DNA of 64,000 bases from Bradyrhizobium neotropicale (GCF_001641695.1 NZ_LSEF01000040.1:1-64000), one strand, 5' to 3'; positions 7,796 through 21,285 are shown, counted from the first letter of the stretch. Made by a program: numbers and translations. The notes: generated by a model not told the origin, from the letters alone.

Positions 7796-10700
7796 TCGCG
7801 CGCGTCATCGCCTGGTCGGCCCGCAACCTGCTGCTGGTGCTGTTCGGCACCGGCTTTGCCGCCGCTGCCGGTTTCTATGCGCTGATCCATCTGCCGCTGG
7901 ACGCCATTCCCGACCTCTCCGACACCCAGGTCATCGTCTATACCGAGTTTGCCGGCCAGGCGCCGCAGGTGATCGAGGACCAGGTCACCTATCCCCTCAC
8001 CACCGCAATGCTGACGGTGCCGAGGTCCAAGGTGGTGCGCGGCTTCTCCTTCTTCGGCGTCTCCTTCGTCTACGTCATCTTCGAGGACGGCACCGACATC
8101 TACTGGGCCCGCTCGCGCGTGCTCGAGTTTCTCAACAGTGCGGCGGCAAGGCTGCCCGCAGGCGTAACACCGACAATCGGCCCGGACGCGACCGGCGTCG
8201 GCTGGGTCTACCAATACGCCGTAATGTCCCGGGAGTTGAACCTCGCCGACACAAGGACGATCCAGGACTGGAACCTGAAATTCGCCCTCGCCAAGGCGGA
8301 AGGCGTGGCGGAGGTCGCGAGCGTCGGCGGCTTCGTCAAGCAGTACAATGTCATCCTCGATCCGCAGCGCATGCGCGATCTCGGCATCACCATGCAGAAG
8401 ATGCGCGACGCCATCCGCGCCAGCAATGCCGACGTCGGCGGCCGCACCGTCGAACTCTCCGAGTTCGAATATGTCATCCGCGGCAAGGGTTATCTCAAGA
8501 GCATCAACGATCTCGGCAATGTCGTGCTGAAGACCGACAACGGAACGCCGGTCAAGCTGCGCGACGTCGCCCGCGTCGAGCTCGGACCGGACGAGCGGCG
8601 CGGCATTGCCGAGCTGAACGGCGAAGGTGAGGTCGCGAGCGGAATCGTGCTGCAGCGTTTCGGCGTGAATGCGCTCGACGTGATCGACAATGTCAAGAAG
8701 CGCTTCAAGGAGATCGCGACCAGTCTGCCGAAATCGGTCGAGATCGTCCCGGTCTACGACCGCTCGACGCTGATCAAGGCCGCGATCGACACGCTGAGGC
8801 ACACGCTTTTCGAGGAAAGCGTCGTGGTGGCGCTTGTCTGCATCGTCTTCCTGCTGCATGTCCGCAGCGCCCTCGTCGCCATCCTGATGCTTCCCGTGGG
8901 CGTGCTGATGGCCTTCGGCGCGATGAAGCTGCTCGGGATCGGCTCCAACATCATGAGTCTCGGCGGCATCGCGATTGCGATCGGCGCCATGATCGACGCC
9001 GCGATCGTCATGATCGAAAATGCGCACAAGCATCTGGAGCGCGCCGAGGCCGGCCGATCGCGGGTGACGATCCTGATCGAGGCCGCCGCCGAGGTCGGGC
9101 CGGCGCTATTCTTCAGCCTGCTGATCATCACCGTGTCGTTCATGCCGATCTTCACGCTGGAATCGCAGGAAGGCCGGCTGTTCAGCCCGCTCGCCTTCAC
9201 CAAGACGTTTGCGATGGCGGCGGCGGCGCTTCTGTCAGTGACCCTGGTACCGGCGCTGATGGTGATCTTCGTCCGCGGCAAGATCATTCCGGAGCACAAG
9301 AATCCGATCAATCGCTTCCTGATCTGGATCTATCGGCCGGTCATTGCGGCCGTGCTGCGGGCGAGGATCGTCGTGATCCTGCTCGCACTCGGCGTGCTCG
9401 CCGTGTCGGTCTGGCCGGCGCGGCAACTCGGCACCGAGTTCATGCCGAACCTCGACGAAGGCACCCTGCTCTACATGCCCACCACGCTGCCCGGCATTTC
9501 CGTGACCAAGGCAGCCGAGCTGATGCAGACGCAGGACCGGATCATCCGCTCGTTTCCCGAAGTGGCCTCGGTCTATGGCAAGGCCGGCCGCGCGGCCACC
9601 GCGACCGATCCCGCGCCGTCGGAAATGTTCGAGACCATCGTCAACCTCAAGCCGAAGGCAGAGTGGCGAGCGGGCGTGACGGTCGACAGCCTGATAGCGG
9701 AGATGGACAAGGCGCTGCAATTCCCCGGCGTCTCCAACGCCTGGACCATGCCGATCAAGGCGCGCATCGACATGCTCTCGACCGGCATCCGCACCCCGAT
9801 CGGCGTCAAGGTCATCGGCACCGATCTCGCCGGGATCGACAAGCTTGCCCGGCAGATCGAGCAAGTACTCAAGGTGGTCCCCGGGACCTCCTCGGCCTAT
9901 GCCGAGCGAAGCCTCGGCGGCTACTATCTCGAGATCACGCCGGACCGTGAGGCGCTGTCGCGCTACGGCATCATGGTGCAGGACGTTCAGGACACGATCG
10001 CAACCGCGCTGGGCGGCCAGACGGTGACGACGACCGTCGAAGGCCGGCAGCGCTTCACCGTCAACATGCGCTATCCGCGCGACCTGCGCGACAATCCAAA
10101 GGCGATCGCCAGCGACATCCTGGTGCCGATGCCGGCCGGCGGCGCCGTGCCCCTCGGCGAGGTCGCCAGCGTCACGCCGACGCGCGGGCCGACCTCGATC
10201 CGGACCGAGAACGGGCAATTGGCGAGCTACATCTATGTCGACATCCGCGACCGTGACCTCGGCGGCTACGTCACTGAGGCGCAGCGTGCGGTGCAGGCAA
10301 GCGTCCAGTTCCCGCCGGGCTATTACGTGGTCTGGAGCGGGCAGTACGAATATCTGGAACGCGCCGCTGCGCGCTTGAAGATCGTGGTGCCGGTAACGCT
10401 GCTGATCATCTTCCTGCTGCTCTACCTCAACTTCCGCTCGATCACCGAGACAATGATCGTGATGCTGTCGTTGCCGTTCGCCCTCGTCGGCGGGCTCTGG
10501 CTGATGTGGTGGCTCGGCTTCAACCTCTCGGTGGCGGTCGCGGTCGGCTTCATTGCTCTTGCCGGCGTCGCGGCCGAAACCGGCGTGGTGATGCTGATCT
10601 ACCTCAACCAGGCGCTTGCCGAGACCAAAGCACGCTGCATCTACGAAGGCCGGGCTGAGACCCGGGCCGATCTCTCCGAGGCGATCATGGCAGGCGCCGT

Positions 10701-10980
10701 CGAACGCGTCCGGCCGAAGATGATGACGGTGGTCGCGATCATGGCCGGCCTGCTCCCGATCATGTGGAGCAACGGCACGGGGTCGGAGATCATGCAGCGC
10801 ATTGCAGTGCCCATGATCGGCGGCATGCTCTCGTCGACCCTGCTGACGCTGATCGTGATCCCCGCGATTTTCGGGCTGGTGAAGGGCGTCCAGCTATCGA
10901 AGAAATCGTCGGCGGCCGTTCGGCCGAATGGCGACGGCGAGAGGCCGATCGGCGTTGATCGTTCGGAAGCGGCCGAATGA
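7792..10980 (+). CDS. Heavy-metal RND pump, copper/silver (CusA) type
   Basis: A 1062-residue HME-RND proton antiporter with the usual duplicated 6+6 transmembrane layout and two large periplasmic loops. The TM4 segment reads AIAIGAMIDAAIVMIENAH (about residues 392-410), the signature of the Cu+/Ag+ subgroup, and FMPNLDEGTLLYMPTTLPGIS matches CusA proteins. This makes copper or silver export the most likely role; substrate is inferred from the signature only. It overlaps the adaptor gene by 4 bp. It ends 119 bases before the ECF sigma gene, with the sigma promoter in between. Confidence 0.92.
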   Translation: MIARVIAWSARNLLLVLFGTGFAAAAGFYALIHLPLDAIPDLSDTQVIVYTEFAGQAPQVIEDQVTYPLTTAMLTVPRSKVVRGFSFFGVSFVYVIFEDGTDIYWARSRVLEFLNSAAARLPAGVTPTIGPDATGVGWVYQYAVMSRELNLADTRTIQDWNLKFALAKAEGVAEVASVGGFVKQYNVILDPQRMRDLGITMQKMRDAIRASNADVGGRTVELSEFEYVIRGKGYLKSINDLGNVVLKTDNGTPVKLRDVARVELGPDERRGIAELNGEGEVASGIVLQRFGVNALDVIDNVKKRFKEIATSLPKSVEIVPVYDRSTLIKAAIDTLRHTLFEESVVVALVCIVFLLHVRSALVAILMLPVGVLMAFGAMKLLGIGSNIMSLGGIAIAIGAMIDAAIVMIENAHKHLERAEAGRSRVTILIEAAAEVGPALFFSLLIITVSFMPIFTLESQEGRLFSPLAFTKTFAMAAAALLSVTLVPALMVIFVRGKIIPEHKNPINRFLIWIYRPVIAAVLRARIVVILLALGVLAVSVWPARQLGTEFMPNLDEGTLLYMPTTLPGISVTKAAELMQTQDRIIRSFPEVASVYGKAGRAATATDPAPSEMFETIVNLKPKAEWRAGVTVDSLIAEMDKALQFPGVSNAWTMPIKARIDMLSTGIRTPIGVKVIGTDLAGIDKLARQIEQVLKVVPGTSSAYAERSLGGYYLEITPDREALSRYGIMVQDVQDTIATALGGQTVTTTVEGRQRFTVNMRYPRDLRDNPKAIASDILVPMPAGGAVPLGEVASVTPTRGPTSIRTENGQLASYIYVDIRDRDLGGYVTEAQRAVQASVQFPPGYYVVWSGQYEYLERAAARLKIVVPVTLLIIFLLLYLNFRSITETMIVMLSLPFALVGGLWLMWWLGFNLSVAVAVGFIALAGVAAETGVVMLIYLNQALAETKARCIYEGRAETRADLSEAIMAGAVERVRPKMMTVVAIMAGLLPIMWSNGTGSEIMQRIAVPMIGGMLSSTLLTLIVIPAIFGLVKGVQLSKKSSAAVRPNGDGERPIGVDRSEAAE

Positions 10981-11054
10981 CGGGTCATGCCTCGGCGACC
11001 ACGGATGCTTGAATTGGTACAGATCCTGGTTTTTCGCCTCGGCTCCCCGAGAGC

Positions 11055-11085
11055 TGTAACCAAATTTGCCGCGCCAACGAACTAA
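11055..11085 (+). promoter_or_regulatory. ECF-type promoter of the sigma/anti-sigma operon
   Basis: TGTAACC (11055-11061), a 16-nt spacer, then CGAACTAA (11078-11085), 15 nt before the sigma start. This resembles alphaproteobacterial ECF promoters with a GTAACC -35 element and CGAA -10 element, and the same pair with the same spacing recurs at 12322. Autoregulation is inferred. Confidence 0.72.
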
Positions 11086-11099
11086 CGAGATAGGCAGGC

Positions 11100-11657
11100 A
11101 TGACGACTTCCGAGAGGGAACTCAAGGCGTTGATGCTGGCCGGTCAGGGCGGCGACGCGGCGGCTCACCGGCGGTTGCTTGAGCGGCTGAGCCAGCATTT
11201 GCGGGCCTACTACAAACGCAAGCTTGCGAGCTTCGGCAAGGGCGCGATGGAGGCGGAGGATTTGGTTCAGGAAGCACTACTGGCTATTCATATCCAGCGG
11301 CACAGTTACGATCCGGCGGAACTGTTGACGCCCTGGGTCCATGCGATCGCGCGCTATAAGCTGATTGACTTCCTGCGGAGGTCGCGGACGTCGCGCGCCG
11401 ACGTGCCGATCGATGAAGCCGACGATATCATGGCAAATGACGACCATGTCGCCACGGAGAACAGCTACGATATCCGGCGCCTGATCGAGAAACTGCCAAG
11501 AAACATGCAATATGCGATCGGTGCGGTAAAGCTCGAGGGTTTGAGCGTCGCTGAGGCAGCGCGAAGGTACCAGCTCTCGGAACCCGCAATAAAGGTCAGC
11601 ATCCACCGCGGGTTGAAGGCACTGGCGAACCTGATCGCCAAAGAGGTCAAAACATGA
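11100..11657 (+). CDS. ECF sigma factor (SigF-like)
   Basis: A 185-residue RNA polymerase sigma factor with region 2 (EAEDLVQEALLAIHIQRHSYDP, then WVHAIARYKLIDFLRR, about residues 50-95) and region 4 (AIGAVKLEGLSVAEAARRYQLSEPAIKVSIHRGLKAL, about 139-176). It lacks region 3, as ECF factors do. The partner anti-sigma gene overlaps its end by 4 bp. It resembles the SigF/NrsF pair of Caulobacter, which responds to metals such as chromium and cadmium; here it lies between two metal pump operons. The matching promoter upstream suggests self-activation. Confidence 0.9.
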   Translation: MTTSERELKALMLAGQGGDAAAHRRLLERLSQHLRAYYKRKLASFGKGAMEAEDLVQEALLAIHIQRHSYDPAELLTPWVHAIARYKLIDFLRRSRTSRADVPIDEADDIMANDDHVATENSYDIRRLIEKLPRNMQYAIGAVKLEGLSVAEAARRYQLSEPAIKVSIHRGLKALANLIAKEVKT

Positions 11658-12295
11658 AGACGGACGAACTCGTCACGGCGCTCAGCAGGCATCTCGAGCC
11701 GGTCGATCGGGGGCTCATCCGACGAACCGTCGGTTTTGCTCTCGCTGTTGCGATCGTCGGGGCACTTTGCGTGGCGGCGCTGTGGCTTGGCGTGCGCACT
11801 GACTTCGTGACGGCCCATGCTGCCGCGTTCCTCATCGCGAAGCTCGCCTTTGCGGTTACGGTCATCGGCGTTGCATCTGTCTATCTAATGCGGCTCTCAC
11901 GTCCCGGAGGGGAACTCGGAATGCCCTCCTTCTGGGCATTTGTGCCCTTCGCCGCGATCATCCTGCTCGCCGCCGCCAGCCTCGGATCTGCGCCTAGTTC
12001 GCACTGGAACAGAATGATCCTTGGGGATGAATGGCTGGAATGTCTCCTATCGATACCTGTCATCGCGATCGTACCTTTTGCCGTCCTGGTATGGGCTGTG
12101 CGAAAGGCTGCCCCGACCAATCTTGTCCGTACAGGCGCGTTCACCGGTCTCGTTGCCGGCGGCACAAGCGCATTGGCTTACGCGCTGCACTGCACCGACG
12201 ATTCGTTGCCGTTCATTGCCGCCTGGTACGGCGGCACGATCTTGCTTTGCACCATCGCGGGCGCAGTGTTGGCGCCGCGTTTGCTGCGCTGGTGA
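11654..12295 (+). CDS. nrsF: NrsF-like membrane anti-sigma factor (DUF1109)
   Basis: A 213-residue integral membrane protein with six hydrophobic segments (about residues 25-46, 56-78, 92-112, 132-150, 160-178, 187-206) and a short cytoplasmic N-terminus that should hold the sigma factor. Cys130 (EWLECLL) and Cys180 (ALHCTDD) fall where the Caulobacter NrsF protein has its sensory cysteine pair, consistent with metal or thiol sensing in the periplasm. It is translationally coupled to the sigma gene (ATGA). Release of the sigma factor on metal exposure is the inferred mode of action. Confidence 0.87.
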   Translation: MKTDELVTALSRHLEPVDRGLIRRTVGFALAVAIVGALCVAALWLGVRTDFVTAHAAAFLIAKLAFAVTVIGVASVYLMRLSRPGGELGMPSFWAFVPFAAIILLAAASLGSAPSSHWNRMILGDEWLECLLSIPVIAIVPFAVLVWAVRKAAPTNLVRTGAFTGLVAGGTSALAYALHCTDDSLPFIAAWYGGTILLCTIAGAVLAPRLLRW

Positions 12296-12321
12296 TCGTA
12301 GAGTTCACGTCGGTGTGAGCC

Positions 12322-12350
12322 TGTAACCGCGAGACGCTTCGCTCCGAACT
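12322..12350 (+). promoter_or_regulatory. Second ECF-type promoter, same motif as at 11055
   Basis: TGTAACC (12322-12328), exactly 16 nt, then CGAACT (12345-12350), 54 nt before the start of the small secreted protein gene. The identical boxes and spacing as the sigma promoter argue that this gene belongs to the sigma factor's regulon. Confidence 0.72.
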
Positions 12351-12403
12351 CCTCTTTAGAAGCGCGCACATGACGCGCTTCCGCCAAAGATGGAGCCGGG
12401 ACT

Positions 12404-12667
12404 ATGTTGAAGAAGATCTTTCTCACACTTTCGTTCTTGCTGCCGCTGGTAGCGTTGACAGCAAGCGCCCAGGCGGGTTCGACGATCTCGGACAAGAGCT
12501 ATTGGCCGAACGAGGCCAGAAGCAGCACGCCCTATGCTGGCTTCGCGCAGAATCGCGTCGGCTCTGCGTTCGCCTACGACCGAGGGCCTTCAGTCGCGAC
12601 GCCTGCAACGGCTGCAATCGAAGATCGCTCACGCTCGCGGTATCATGGCGGCCCAAAGTCCCAATAG
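12404..12667 (+). CDS. Small secreted protein, likely ECF target
   Basis: An 87-residue protein with a clean signal peptide (MLKKIFLTLSFLLPLVALTA, cut after AQA) and a short polar mature part containing SYWPNEA and a tail rich in Arg and Ser. No domain recognised. Its own ECF-type promoter lies at 12322. Small secreted proteins of unknown role are common members of such regulons. A strong dyad follows the stop. Confidence 0.7.
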   Translation: MLKKIFLTLSFLLPLVALTASAQAGSTISDKSYWPNEARSSTPYAGFAQNRVGSAFAYDRGPSVATPATAAIEDRSRSRYHGGPKSQ

Positions 12668-12697
12668 TGGGACGTCGAGAACAATCTCCGGATAGGA

Positions 12698-12727
12698 GAC
12701 TGCGGATCAGCCGCTAACTCCGCAGTC
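12698..12727 (+). terminator. Stem-loop after the small secreted protein gene
   Basis: Perfect 9-bp inverted repeat GACTGCGGA (12698-12706) and TCCGCAGTC (12719-12727) with a 12-nt loop, 30 nt after the stop. No T run follows, so termination is only probable. Confidence 0.5.
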
Positions 12728-12946
12728 CGCCTCCCCGAGCTGACCTCCTAGGGAGACTCGGCGTCGTTTTCAGCGAGCGCATCGCAACAGCAACCGAAGG
12801 CTGACCACGGCCGAACGGGTCCGCATGCTGACCGCGCTGCACTGCATGCTGATGCCAATACCACAGCACCACATTGGCACCGGCCACGATTGTGATAGGC
12901 TTCGTCTCGCGAAGGACGCGAGTCATCCGTCACGATGGAGGCTGGC

Positions 12947-13309
12947 ATGTTGAATATTCGCACCCTCTGTCCGGCAATTGCAGCCGCCCTGTTGGTCGCC
13001 ACGCCGCAAGCATTTGGTCTCGGCAGTCAGGTCGGACACGACGATCCCTGGAATTCGGAACACATCGACCGCCTGCCGCCCAACGTCAGGAGCGCCGTGA
13101 CGCGCATGTGTGGAGGTTCACCGCGGGCTGCGCACTATTTTGCGACTTACCTGGATCATTCACGCATCATCAGACTGCATTTCGAGCATCTGCACTGCGA
13201 CAACGGCGGTGGATTTTGCAACTCCGCCGGCTGCCTGCATCAGGAGTACGTCGGGACAGGCAGCCAGTACCGGCTGATCAAGAGCTACTACGGCCGCGGC
13301 GACGATTGA
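12947..13309 (+). CDS. Secreted Cys/His-containing protein of unknown function
   Basis: A 120-residue protein with a signal peptide (LCPAIAAALLVATPQAFG) and a mature domain carrying HFEHLHCDNGGGFCNSAGCLH, a compact cluster of His and Cys that could bind metal or form disulfides. Similar secreted proteins occur in several copies in Bradyrhizobium, as far as I recall. The start at 12947 is chosen because GGAGG lies 5 nt upstream; ATG at 12935 would place that site inside the gene. Function unknown. Confidence 0.7.
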   Translation: MLNIRTLCPAIAAALLVATPQAFGLGSQVGHDDPWNSEHIDRLPPNVRSAVTRMCGGSPRAAHYFATYLDHSRIIRLHFEHLHCDNGGGFCNSAGCLHQEYVGTGSQYRLIKSYYGRGDD

Positions 13310-13363
13310 GCGCAGGCCCGGAAAATTCCTGTTCGCCGGGACGGGTGTTCCGGCCGCGTAACA

Positions 13364-13795
13364 ATGTTGCACGTCGACACCCCTCTCGTTGCCGTGCTAA
13401 GGCAGCCCAACGTCAAACCGAGTGAATTCGTGCTTCTGAGCCGCCAGCCCCCGAGATTTTGCGACCTGCGCAATTGGCGCGGGCTGCTGGCTGTCCTCAT
13501 CGCGGTCACTTATTTGCTCGCGGGCGTGCTGCATGGTGCACATGATATCGATGTAACCAGCCCGTCCGGCGGCTCGGAGATCGCCTCGAGCCTCGATGAC
13601 GGCCATGCTGGGCATGGCGACCACAAGGCACTCGCTGGGCACCATTGTCACGGCTGCTTCTCGGTCGCGGTCGTGCAGCCGGCGCAGCCAGACACCGTTG
13701 TCGAGCTCCCCGCCGCACCGCCGCGGCCGCGTCAAGCCGCGCTTGCCGGCATCGCGCCCGATACGGACTCCCCGCCCCCCAAACATCTGACCTGA
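13364..13795 (+). CDS. His-rich exported protein preceding the second pump operon
   Basis: A 143-residue frame with a hydrophobic segment (GLLAVLIAVTYLLAGVLHG, about residues 46-64) and a mature part with DDGHAGHGDHKALAGHHCHGC, strongly suggesting metal binding at the outer face of the inner membrane. The first 22 residues before a GTG at 13430 are unusual ahead of a signal peptide, so the real start may be 13430. It lies 53 nt before the TolC-type gene and mirrors the position of the Met/His-rich gene at 5409 before the first pump. No known family recognised. Confidence 0.6.
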   Translation: MLHVDTPLVAVLRQPNVKPSEFVLLSRQPPRFCDLRNWRGLLAVLIAVTYLLAGVLHGAHDIDVTSPSGGSEIASSLDDGHAGHGDHKALAGHHCHGCFSVAVVQPAQPDTVVELPAAPPRPRQAALAGIAPDTDSPPPKHLT

Positions 13796-13848
13796 GCGGA
13801 TAGCCGGGCGCAGCGCGCCCATGCCCCTTTCCTTCACAGGTCGTATTC

Positions 13849-15119
13849 ATGTTTTGCAGGCGAACGGCCGCGCGCATGGCGTGCGCGATGGCTATTCTCA
13901 TCAGCCCATCCCTGGTGCTGTCGTCACACGCGCAGACTTTGACGATGCGCGCTGCGCTGACGCGCGCGCTCGCGGCCAGCCCGCGGCTCACCGCGGCGGA
14001 ACGCGATGTCGGCATTGCCACGGGCCAGCGCATCCAGGCCGGCGCGCTGCTCAATCCGGAGCTCTCCTACGAGCAGGACAACTCCTTCGGCTCCGGCATC
14101 TACCGCGGCACGAAGTCAGCCGAAACCACCCTCCAGATCAGCCAGGCCTTCGAACTGTTCGGCAAGCGCGAGGCGCGGATCGCCGCAGGCGCCGCAGGTA
14201 TCGAGGTCGCCGCGATCCAGCGCAAGGCGATCCGGCTCGAGGTGCTGTCGGAGACGGCGATCGCCTTCCTCAGCGTGCTCGGTGCGCAACGCCGCATCCA
14301 GATCCTCGACGAGCAGATTGCCGCAATCGACCGGCTGACGCCGCTCTTGCGCCGCCGCGTCGAGGCGGGCGCCTCCTCTCCGGCAGAGACCGGCCGCGCC
14401 GAGGTCGCCTCCGCACTGGTCAAGGCCGATCGCGAGCGCCTCAAGGCGACCTTGGCCAGCGCCCGGCGGGAGCTTGCCGTGCTGATGGGCGATGCCGCGG
14501 CAAAGTTCTCCGAGGTCTCCGGCCGGCTCGACACCACGGGACGTCCGCCCTCGTTCAAATCGGTGGTTGCCGCGATCGATGCCAATCCGCAGCTGGTGCG
14601 CTGGACCGCGGTCTATGCGCAGCGCAATGCCGAGCTGCTGCTGGCGCGGCTAAAACCCTATCCGGACGTGCGGATCGCTGCCGGCTGGCGGCATTTCAAC
14701 GAGACCAATGACGACGCGGTGCGCCTCACCGTCTCGGTCCCGATTCCCGTGTTCGACCAGAACCAGGGCAACATCCTCTCGGCGCAGGAGAGCCTCGCCA
14801 AGACCCGGGCCGAGCGCGAGGCCAACCGCAACACGCTGATCGTCATCGCTGGCCGTGCCTACGATTCGATCGATGGCTCGCTGCGCGAGCTTGCGGTGCT
14901 GCGCGAGACCGCGATCCCGAAAGCGACTGAAGCTGCGGAGGCGATCTCGCAAGGCTACGGCCAGGGCCGCTTCACGCTGCTCGAGGTGCTCGACGCCCAG
15001 GCGAGCGTCACCCAGGCACGCCTGCGCGAGCAGGAGGCGCTGCAGAATTTCCATGCAGGCGTTGCGACCATCGAAGGCCTCGTCGGCAATCCCTTCACGC
15101 TCGCCCGGGAGAGCGCAAG

Positions 15120-15123
<4 letters not shown>
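13849..15123 (+). CDS. Outer-membrane efflux channel, TolC/CusC/CzcC family
   Basis: A 424-residue outer-membrane factor. A signal peptide (about residues 1-28, ending SHA) precedes two OEP repeats, each with long coiled helices (AALTRALAASPRLTAAERDVG at the start of repeat one, RWTAVYAQRNAELLLARLKPYPD in repeat two). Typical motifs such as GRFTLLEVLDAQ near the end are present. It should form the trimeric exit duct for the pump encoded just downstream and perhaps also for the first pump, which lacks one. Its stop overlaps the adaptor start by 4 bp. Confidence 0.92.
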
Positions 15124-19302
<4,179 letters not shown>

Positions 19303-19304
19303 AG

Positions 19305-20282
19305 GTGGGCAGCCACGACCATCAAGCCGGTCATGACCACGCCGGCCACGATCATGGCCATGATCATCATCACGGCCACGATCATGGCCATGCGCACGTC
19401 CACGCGCCCGCCAATTTCGGCAAGGCCTTCGCGATCGGCATTGCGCTCAATACCGCACTGGTCGTGGCCGAGGCGGTCTATGGCTATATCGCCAATTCCA
19501 CCGCGCTGCTCGCCGATGCCGGCCACAATCTCAGCGACGTGCTCGGTCTGGTCGTGGCCTGGGGCGCATCGGTCGCGGCCAGGCGCGCGCCGAGCGGCCG
19601 CTTCACCTATGGCCTGCGCGCCTCCACCATCCTCTCGGCGCTGGCCAACGCGGTGTTCCTGCTGGTCGCGACGGGCGCGATCGGTTGGGAAGCGATCCTG
19701 CGCCTGCGCGAGCCGGAGCCGATCGCCGGCGTAACCGTGATGGTGGTCGCCGGCATCGGCATCCTCATCAACGGCGCCACCGCGATGCTGTTTGCGAGCG
19801 GGCGCAAGGACGACATCAACATCGAAGGCGCCTACCTGCACATGGCCGCCGATGCCGCGGTCTCGCTCGGCGTCGTCGTCTCGGCGGCACTGATCATCTG
19901 GACCGGCTGGCTATGGCTCGATCCCGTGACCAGCCTCATCATCTGCGCCATCATCCTGTGGAGCACGACCAGCCTGCTGCGCAGTTCCATCGACATGTCG
20001 ATGGCGGCGGCACCGAAGGGCACCGACCTCGACGCCATCAGGGCATTTCTGCTGAACCGCAACGGCGTATCGGCGATCCACGATCTCCACGTCTGGCCGA
20101 TCAGCACAACCGAGACGGCGCTGACCTGCCACCTCGTCATGCCCGGCGGCGCGGCGGGCGATGCGTTCCTGATGGAGACGGCGCAGTTGCTGAGGACGTC
20201 CTTCCGCATCGGCCACACCACGCTCCAGGTGGAGACGCGGCCCGACAACGGCTGTGCGCTGGCGCCGGATGATGTGGTGTGA
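19305..20282 (+). CDS. CDF cation exporter with His-rich N-terminus (CzcD-like)
   Basis: A 325-residue cation diffusion facilitator that should export Zn2+ or similar divalent cations from cytoplasm to periplasm in exchange for protons. The first 35 residues hold about 15 histidines in HDHAGHDHGHD-type runs. Six membrane segments follow; the transport site is visible as AGHNLSD in TM2 and HMAADAAVSLG in TM5. A cytoplasmic C-terminal ferredoxin-like domain (VSAIHDLHVWPIS) is complete. GTG start with GGAGCGATAGAG before it. Sits directly behind the CzcA-type pump, a common division of labour between cytoplasmic and periplasmic export. Confidence 0.92.
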   Translation: MGSHDHQAGHDHAGHDHGHDHHHGHDHGHAHVHAPANFGKAFAIGIALNTALVVAEAVYGYIANSTALLADAGHNLSDVLGLVVAWGASVAARRAPSGRFTYGLRASTILSALANAVFLLVATGAIGWEAILRLREPEPIAGVTVMVVAGIGILINGATAMLFASGRKDDINIEGAYLHMAADAAVSLGVVVSAALIIWTGWLWLDPVTSLIICAIILWSTTSLLRSSIDMSMAAAPKGTDLDAIRAFLLNRNGVSAIHDLHVWPISTTETALTCHLVMPGGAAGDAFLMETAQLLRTSFRIGHTTLQVETRPDNGCALAPDDVV

Positions 20283-20321
20283 GGGGGGCATGACGGATGC
20301 AGCGCGAGAGTGCGTCAACCT

Positions 20322-20407
20322 CGTCATTGCGAGCGAAGCGAAGCAATCCAGACTGTCGCCGCGAAGACGGCCTGGATTGCCTCGTCGCTCCGCTCCTCGC
20401 AATGACG
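20322..20407. repeat. Long palindromic intergenic repeat (CGTCATTGCGAG type)
   Basis: Starts CGTCATTGCGAGCGAAGCGAAG and ends with GCTCCTCGCAATGACG, forming an imperfect palindrome of about 86 bp with GCAATCCA / TGGATTGC as the inner arms. Elements of this kind are abundant between genes of Bradyrhizobium and relatives. It lies between the CDF gene and a convergent methyltransferase gene. Confidence 0.85.
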
Positions 20408-20424
20408 GCGAGAAACCCCGCCCC

Positions 20425-21285
20425 CTACGCCGCCTTCGCCGTCACGATCCAGATCGCGCCCTGGAGCGCCACTGACTGTCCCTTCAGGAACGGCGTGAGC
20501 GTCTCGCGGATCGAGGCCTTGGCGGCTTCATAGGTCTCCGGCGGGTGGCCCTGAAGCGCGCGGCTGGCCGGGCCGATCTGTAGGGCGCCGTCGACGGCCG
20601 CCTCTAGTCCGCCGCCGATCGCGATGTCCATGGCGAGATTGTGCGGCTCCACGCCTGCGTCGACGAAGCCGGCCCCCTTGAGGATGCGCATCACGCGCTC
20701 CTCCGAGGCGAAAGCGAACGGACCGGGCTCCTCGGGACCAACCGGCGGCATCTTCGGCACGTGTTTGTAGACCGCCATCAGCGGCGCCATCATCCAGGGA
20801 TTTTCCCGCGGCTCGCGCCAGCAGGCGAAGGCCAGCCGCCCGGACGGCTTTAGCGCGCGACGGAGGTTGGTGAAGGACGCGATCGGATCGGCGAAGAACA
20901 TGACGCCGAAGCGCGACGCCAGGAGGTCGAAGCTCGCCGGCTCGAACGGATAGACCGTTGCATCCGCCAACACGAAGTCAAGCGGCAGCCCCTTCGGCGC
21001 CAACGCACGCGCCTGCGACAGCATCGGTTCTGATACGTCGAGGCCGAGCGCGAACCCGCTCGGCGCCACCGCCTTCGCAAGCGCGAACGTCGTCGCACCG
21101 GAGCCGCAGCCGACATCGAGCACGCGCTCGCCGGGCCTCGGCTTGGCGCGGTCGATCAGCGCTTCGGCAATCGGTCCGAGCAAACTCTCCTGCGCTGCAT
21201 GGCGGTCGGCCCAGCGCTGTCCGCTCGGGCCATTCCAATAGGCGATCTGGTCGGCGTTCTCAGCGTGTCCGCTTGGCTGTTCCAT
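20425..21285 (-). CDS. Class I SAM-dependent methyltransferase
   Basis: A 286-residue methyltransferase of the UbiE/Methyltransf_25 type. SAM-binding motif I is VLDVGCGSGATTFALA (about residues 55-70), with LGLDVSEPML as the acidic ribose contact and DLLASRFGVMFFADP as motif IV. The N-terminal NADQIAYWNGPSGQRWADRH is a pattern seen in several methyltransferases. Substrate unknown. GGGAATGACCG lies before the ATG. It stands alone and converges with the metal operon. Confidence 0.83.
   Translation of the reverse strand: MEQPSGHAENADQIAYWNGPSGQRWADRHAAQESLLGPIAEALIDRAKPRPGERVLDVGCGSGATTFALAKAVAPSGFALGLDVSEPMLSQARALAPKGLPLDFVLADATVYPFEPASFDLLASRFGVMFFADPIASFTNLRRALKPSGRLAFACWREPRENPWMMAPLMAVYKHVPKMPPVGPEEPGPFAFASEERVMRILKGAGFVDAGVEPHNLAMDIAIGGGLEAAVDGALQIGPASRALQGHPPETYEAAKASIRETLTPFLKGQSVALQGAIWIVTAKAA

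Noticed and set aside
7624..9033. Very long minus-strand frames opposite the RND pumps (also 16003-18201 and 40893-43406)
   Set aside because: They are rich in His, Asp, Arg and Gly, lack any domain, and mirror the real pump and lon genes in high-GC DNA.
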